From contig CAMNLO010000038.1 in assembly GCA_946543095.1 (NCBI GenBank), forward strand, positions 1 to 9,894: a stretch of DNA of 9,894 nt, read 5' to 3'. Shown here one piece after another: positions 7,801-9,894 of the stretch. The notes beneath the pieces are model-generated. The model made no database searches and was not told the origin of the DNA. It was given only the letters and a program-made list of their open reading frames with translations. The stretch comes from an uncultured bacterium (GTDB taxonomy: Bacteria > Bacillota > Clostridia > Lachnospirales > Lachnospiraceae). A program made the translations under genes and the position numbers. Every line of letters begins with the position of its first letter. Position 1 is the stretch's first letter.

Positions 7801-8129
7801 ATACCTCGTCCGATACTTCGACGAACACCTCGTCCAGTACCTCGACGAACACCTCGTCCAGTACCTCGACGAATACTTCGACCAATACCTCGACGAATAC
7901 TTCGACCGATACCTCGACGAATACCTCGTCCGATACTTCGACGAACACCTCGTCCAGTACCTCGACGAGTGCCTCGTCCAATACAACAACGACCAACGAT
8001 CAGTCCACCAATACGTCCTCGAATGCATCAACATCCAATAATGATCCCTCCGGCGATTCTTCCGCATCCGCAGCACCCGCTGCCGGCGAAAACGGCACCG
8101 GTACGGAAAACCAGGAGCCTGCAGGCTAA
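4842..8129 (+). CDS. Membrane-anchored FecR-domain and BspA-type leucine-rich-repeat surface protein with Thr/Ser/Asn repeat tail
   Basis: A 1095-residue protein read from TTG. Parts in order: short basic N terminus; one membrane helix (about 16-38) with no cleavage site or lipobox recognised, so probably a signal anchor; a FecR-like beta domain (about 45-200, including HNGDRIVTDANS and LTIREGSNVRYL); an acidic, Pro/Ser-rich linker; an FDPAYYASKYADAAALYGND module (380-415) of a kind seen in clostridial surface proteins; a Thr/Ser/Lys linker; three LRR_5 (BspA-like) blocks at about 455-570, 580-700 and 705-925, marked by repeated F-x-GC and GT-x3-W motifs (GTKSRWNSI, GTLATWESM, GTEAEWNAL); and a Ser/Thr/Asn tail from about 930. 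There is no LPXTG motif and no C-terminal membrane helix, so anchoring is N-terminal. FecR domains here probably do not mean iron regulation, as no sigma factor is nearby. Likely an adhesin or envelope scaffold. The next gene starts at the base after its stop. Confidence 0.88.
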   Translation: MNNTIPEFGNLTRRTVLGIIAGCGAGILVLGLAFVMFLNARNSTTVKVYHKEGSVRLEDGGRSSEVFENMRLHNGDRIVTDANSVTKLSLDDNTRLTIREGSNVRYLKAGDKVQLELHGGKLFFQSKADDREEKTYLIRTTQMAMELKDGSGSFDMDSEGYGSMEVTDGIVTGTKKDPSTGETASFEVRAGQRLVVYGSGAEDYAIEPITEEELSDEALFALSEDPELLSRACAQAGWNRELIESLSRERGIWSLARGPVWDLNEAYNNDRYEVAFNDTGLPESAPEPAAQELPPAPVIQEDIPTFDFSDIPDLSKAEMDTESLPSGSDASSGGSKGTASGSSSKNNSTKKDLTGVEDMSALIVSTSPTGVMTLTDGTEFDPAYYASKYADAAALYGNDPNALLYHYRSMISRGEKRYGTLAEENKALAAAKTTNTTSTTKKTTTSSSSTTKPSGEYKSGDFTYDLNSSDMTAKLKKYGGSASSVTVSSTISKNGYKYTIKAIENDAFKDKTKLTKITLYDDIKDIRSNAFYGCENLETVVFKGTKSRWNSINKESGNDCLKDAKIECTDGNINDGPYTGNVTAEGFVFYLNGSGSPLKATVKSYSGTDPDPAIPAAITYGKYDYAVTAIDANLFKGKTGITEVYIPSGIVSIGKDAFSGCTGLKGVAYGGTLATWESMAKGFDTNGNSILNSVSVGCRDGGKNAYAGTYSLGVYEYTLKASTDASGKAVYTAAIDKYTGSASTLALPGSVVKFGLTYTVDTVNKAFADNTTVRTFTLSENTKVLNGTFENFSNLGSVSLPDKITTIGDDSFKGCSLLSGILPQSEYDAMKKAGKSGTEISEYIKNSKEIMLPLNVTTIGANAFSGCTRIQILDLPKSLTSIGAGAFTGMNLTQVNYTGTEAEWNALMAKAGDGNPELKNGTYLLNCAASSTTDNTGTNTQTDNSSSSSENQSTNTSTNTSSDTSTNTSSNTSTNTSSNTSTDTSTNTSSDTSTNTSSSTSTNTSSSTSTNTSTNTSTNTSTDTSTNTSSDTSTNTSSSTSTSASSNTTTTNDQSTNTSSNASTSNNDPSGDSSASAAPAAGENGTGTENQEPAG
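7698..7985 (+). repeat. 12-base tandem array, 24 units, coding S-[TS]-[NDS]-T
   Basis: From codon 953 to 1048 the gene is an unbroken run of four-codon units of the form TCG-(ACG/ACC/TCC)-(AAT/AAC/GAT/AGT)-(ACC/ACT), coding STNT, SSDT, SSNT, SSST or STDT; the first unit and the last two deviate slightly. Ser is coded mostly by TCG and TCC. The tail is expected to be extended and disordered outside the cell, and its density of Ser and Thr would suit O-glycosylation or acylation. Slippage or recombination should change its length between strains in steps of 12 bases without breaking the frame. Confidence 0.92.
7776..7968 (+). repeat. 120-base higher-order duplication inside the 12-base array
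   Basis: Bases 7776-7848 and 7896-7968 are identical over 73 positions, exactly 120 bases (ten 12-base units) apart, while neighbouring units differ in their variable third codon. This indicates a recent segmental duplication or gene conversion within the array rather than only single-unit slippage. Confidence 0.85.
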
Positions 8130-9590
8130 ATGCTTTTCAACTCGGATCTTTTTATCTTTCTGTTTCTGCCCCTGACGCTTCTGGGGTGGTTTTTACTCAA
8201 TCATCTGAAACAATACCGTTTTGCGGAGGCATTCCTGTTGGGAATGTCTCTTTGGTTTTATTCTTATTTTCATCTGAACTACCTCTGGATCATTCTGGCC
8301 AGTATAGCAGGAAATTACCTGATCAGCCTGGCTATGGAATACAAAAAACACTCGATTTTTATGTGGGCCGGGATCCTGTATAACCTGGGACTGCTGTTCT
8401 ATTTCAAGTATTTTGACTTTTTTCTGGAAAACTTAAACCTCCTGTTTCCCTCCGGGGAGTTTGTTCTCAGGGGGATTCTGATGCCTCTGGGGATCAGCTT
8501 CTTTACATTTCAGCAGTTATCCTATATTATCGACAGGGCGAAGGGGGAGGCACCCCATTATCCTTTTCTTCTGTATGCGAATTTCATCACCTTTTTTCCC
8601 CAGCTGATAGCGGGACCTATTGTCCTGCATACAGAGCTGGTGCCCCGGCTGACGGATCTTTCCGTACGGCGTCCCACAAAGGAGGGCTTTGCCGCCGGGA
8701 TCCAGCGGTTTGTACTTGGGCTTTCCAAGAAGGTCCTGCTGGCGGATCCCCTGTCGCTGGTGGTGGATTACGGCTTTGACAAGGTCTGGTACCTGGACAC
8801 AGTGTCTGCCATAATAGTAGTGTTTACTTACGCTTTTCAGATGTACTTCGACTTTTCCGGATACTGTGATATGGCCATCGGCATCGGAAGAATGTTCAAT
8901 ATCACGCTTCCGGAAAACTTTAACTCTCCCTATAAGTCAGAGTCTATTCAGGAGCACTGGCAGCGCTGGCATATGACCCTGACCCGTTTTTTTACGAAAT
9001 ACGTGTACATTCCTTTGGGAGGCAGCAGAAAAGGAGAACTCAGGACCATACTCAATATCCTGCTGGTCTTTCTTCTCAGCGGCCTCTGGCATGGAGCCAA
9101 CTGGACCTTTGTGCTCTGGGGCCTGCTCCAGGGCATCGCCTGTGTGGTGAACAGAAAGGGATTTTTCAAAGGGCTGCCGGGGCCTCTGATGACCCTGGGC
9201 ACTTTTACTTATTTCGCGCTGTCCATGGCAGTCTTCAGAAGCCCTGACTTAAGTCTTGCACTGGAGATGTTCCGTCATATCTTCACCCCTGCCTGGACCG
9301 GCTTCCTCCCGGAGCTTGCCTCGGCCTTCGCCATTCCCGAAGCCTATGTCTTCACCCAGGCCCTGACCCTGAAGGCCCCCGGTCTGCTGAGCGCCTTTTA
9401 CCTGTGTCTGTTTGGGCTCTGGTTTATGGTGAGCATTCTGGTGCTGAGGGGGAAGAATGCTGCAGAGCTTACGGCAGAGCATGAAGAGAAGGGCTATCCC
9501 AAAGGATATGCGCTGTTGCTGGCCTTTCTCTTTGCCTGGAGCGTGGTCTCCCTGTCCAAGGCGGGACCCTTTTTGTATTTTAACTTCTGA
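8130..9590 (+). CDS. MBOAT-family membrane-bound O-acyltransferase (AlgI/DltB-like)
   Basis: A 486-residue polytopic membrane protein, near the usual AlgI length. Family features: PLGISFFTFQQLSYIID (119-135), FFPQLIAGPIV (155-165), QMYFDFSGYCDMAIGIG (237-253), the HWQRWHMTLTRF segment (276-287) with His281, YVYIPLGGSRKG (291-302), and SGLWHGANW (317-325) with the predicted catalytic His321. Such proteins take an acyl group, often acetyl, from a cytosolic donor and pass it across the membrane to a partner that modifies an extracellular polymer. Alginate and teichoic acid are the known targets of AlgI and DltB; no alginate or dlt gene is visible, so the target is unknown. Its ATG begins at the base after the upstream stop; CCAGGAG and GCAGG lie 12 and 4 bases before it, so translational coupling is likely. 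A putative partner gene follows after about 100 bases. Confidence 0.92.
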   Translation: MLFNSDLFIFLFLPLTLLGWFLLNHLKQYRFAEAFLLGMSLWFYSYFHLNYLWIILASIAGNYLISLAMEYKKHSIFMWAGILYNLGLLFYFKYFDFFLENLNLLFPSGEFVLRGILMPLGISFFTFQQLSYIIDRAKGEAPHYPFLLYANFITFFPQLIAGPIVLHTELVPRLTDLSVRRPTKEGFAAGIQRFVLGLSKKVLLADPLSLVVDYGFDKVWYLDTVSAIIVVFTYAFQMYFDFSGYCDMAIGIGRMFNITLPENFNSPYKSESIQEHWQRWHMTLTRFFTKYVYIPLGGSRKGELRTILNILLVFLLSGLWHGANWTFVLWGLLQGIACVVNRKGFFKGLPGPLMTLGTFTYFALSMAVFRSPDLSLALEMFRHIFTPAWTGFLPELASAFAIPEAYVFTQALTLKAPGLLSAFYLCLFGLWFMVSILVLRGKNAAELTAEHEEKGYPKGYALLLAFLFAWSVVSLSKAGPFLYFNF

Positions 9591-9597
9591 GGAAGAT

Positions 9598-9606
9598 TGA
9601 TATAAT
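9598..9606 (+). promoter_or_regulatory. Candidate extended -10 promoter after the MBOAT gene
   Basis: TGATATAAT is a perfect extended -10 element (TG, one base, TATAAT) just after the MBOAT stop codon; no good -35 is seen, which extended -10 promoters can do without. Further down, a TTGACA (9620-9625) lacks a good -10, and TTGATC (9638-9643) pairs at 16 bases with TATCAT (9660-9665). The roughly 100-base AT-rich gap therefore probably holds an internal promoter for the downstream gene. No terminator hairpin was found in it. Confidence 0.4.
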
Positions 9607-9692
9607 ATGCAGAAAATGGTTGACATAAATTTGCATGTTGATCATTGAAATTAATCAGTTATCATAGATTGGTGAGGTTAACATAATTTCCA

Positions 9693-9894
9693 ATGAATAA
9701 CACCGGGTTTCTGAAATCTTTCCTGTGTTCTGCCGCCGCATTTCTGCTCCTTGCGGCAGGGATCGTGATCCTCTTTGACCCGTTTTATCATTATCACGCT
9801 CCTTTACCGGGGCTGAAGGCAGTCCTGACGGACAAGGAGTACCAGTGCATCGGCTCCCTCAGAAATTTTGACTACGACAGCGTGCTGGCGGGCT
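9693..9894 (+). CDS. Membrane-anchored protein, probable MBOAT partner (SGNH/AlgJ/DltD-like role), 3' end missing
   Basis: Sixty-seven residues are visible before the window ends. An N-terminal hydrophobic helix (about residues 8-28, FLCSAAAFLLLAAGIVILF) is followed by DPFYHYHAPLPGLKAVLTDK and then CIGSLRNFDYDSVLAG. A short single-helix N terminus, a DPF-(F/Y)-HYHxPLxGL stretch and a strand ending just before a presumed catalytic GxS are what I recall from proteins encoded next to MBOAT genes in Clostridia, which are thought to be the extracytoplasmic SGNH-like partner. The catalytic residues are beyond the window, so the enzymatic class is inference. The ATG follows an in-frame TAA nine bases upstream; GGTGAGG (9671-9677) is the likely but distant ribosome binding site. 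Confidence 0.7.
   Translation, partial: MNNTGFLKSFLCSAAAFLLLAAGIVILFDPFYHYHAPLPGLKAVLTDKEYQCIGSLRNFDYDSVLAG

Noticed and set aside
7698..7985. CRISPR-like array
   Set aside because: The repeats are 12-base coding units without unique spacers and lie in frame within a long gene.
7529..8076. Two long minus-strand open frames (VFVEVLDE-like and SSRYWTRC-like repeats)
   Set aside because: They are antisense readings of the 12-base array; the repeat has no stop in those frames. The plus frame has a start, ribosome binding site and recognisable domains.

Overview
The window looks like a chromosomal stretch from an anaerobic Clostridia member, most likely Lachnospiraceae. The pointers are an [FeFe]-hydrogenase-type sensor, a BspA-type leucine-rich-repeat surface protein with an FDPxYYASKYxD module, a TetM/EF-G-like GTPase of the HLKHTExGDF type, moderate-to-high GC coding sequence with AT-rich promoters, and AGGAG-type ribosome binding sites. 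No phage, insertion sequence, tRNA, rRNA or CRISPR array was seen. The taxonomic call is inference from content, not a database match.

Layout. (1) 1-483: the 3' end of a gene for a membrane protein with a Tyr/Gly/Gln/Asn-rich repeat segment, one transmembrane helix and an acidic tail. (2) 484-846: a short, uncertain coding remnant (486-718), then a promoter and a hairpin with a T tract. (3) 847-2778: a soluble sensor fusing two ferredoxin clusters, an [FeFe]-hydrogenase H-cluster domain, a further 4Fe-4S domain and a methyl-accepting-chemotaxis signalling domain. (4) 2814-4760, minus strand and convergent with it: a TetM/EF-G-family translational GTPase. (5) 4761-4841: a compact divergent promoter region. 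(6) 4842-9894, plus strand: a 1095-residue membrane-anchored FecR/leucine-rich-repeat protein ending in a Thr/Ser/Asn repeat tail, directly abutted by an MBOAT O-acyltransferase, then after about 100 bases the start of a membrane-anchored protein resembling the usual MBOAT partner.

How the genes may work together. The hydrogenase-MCP protein probably couples H2 or redox sensing to CheA/CheW signalling: all four H-cluster cysteine ligands are present, but the cysteine next to the first ligand, which acts in proton transfer in catalytic enzymes, is Pro. The LRR, MBOAT and partner genes form a likely surface-modification cassette in which an acyl group is moved across the membrane by the MBOAT protein and placed on an extracellular target. 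The target could be a polysaccharide or the repeat-rich surface protein itself; the sequence does not decide this. The GTPase is a stand-alone housekeeping-like or stress translation factor, and its link to tetracycline resistance is doubtful.
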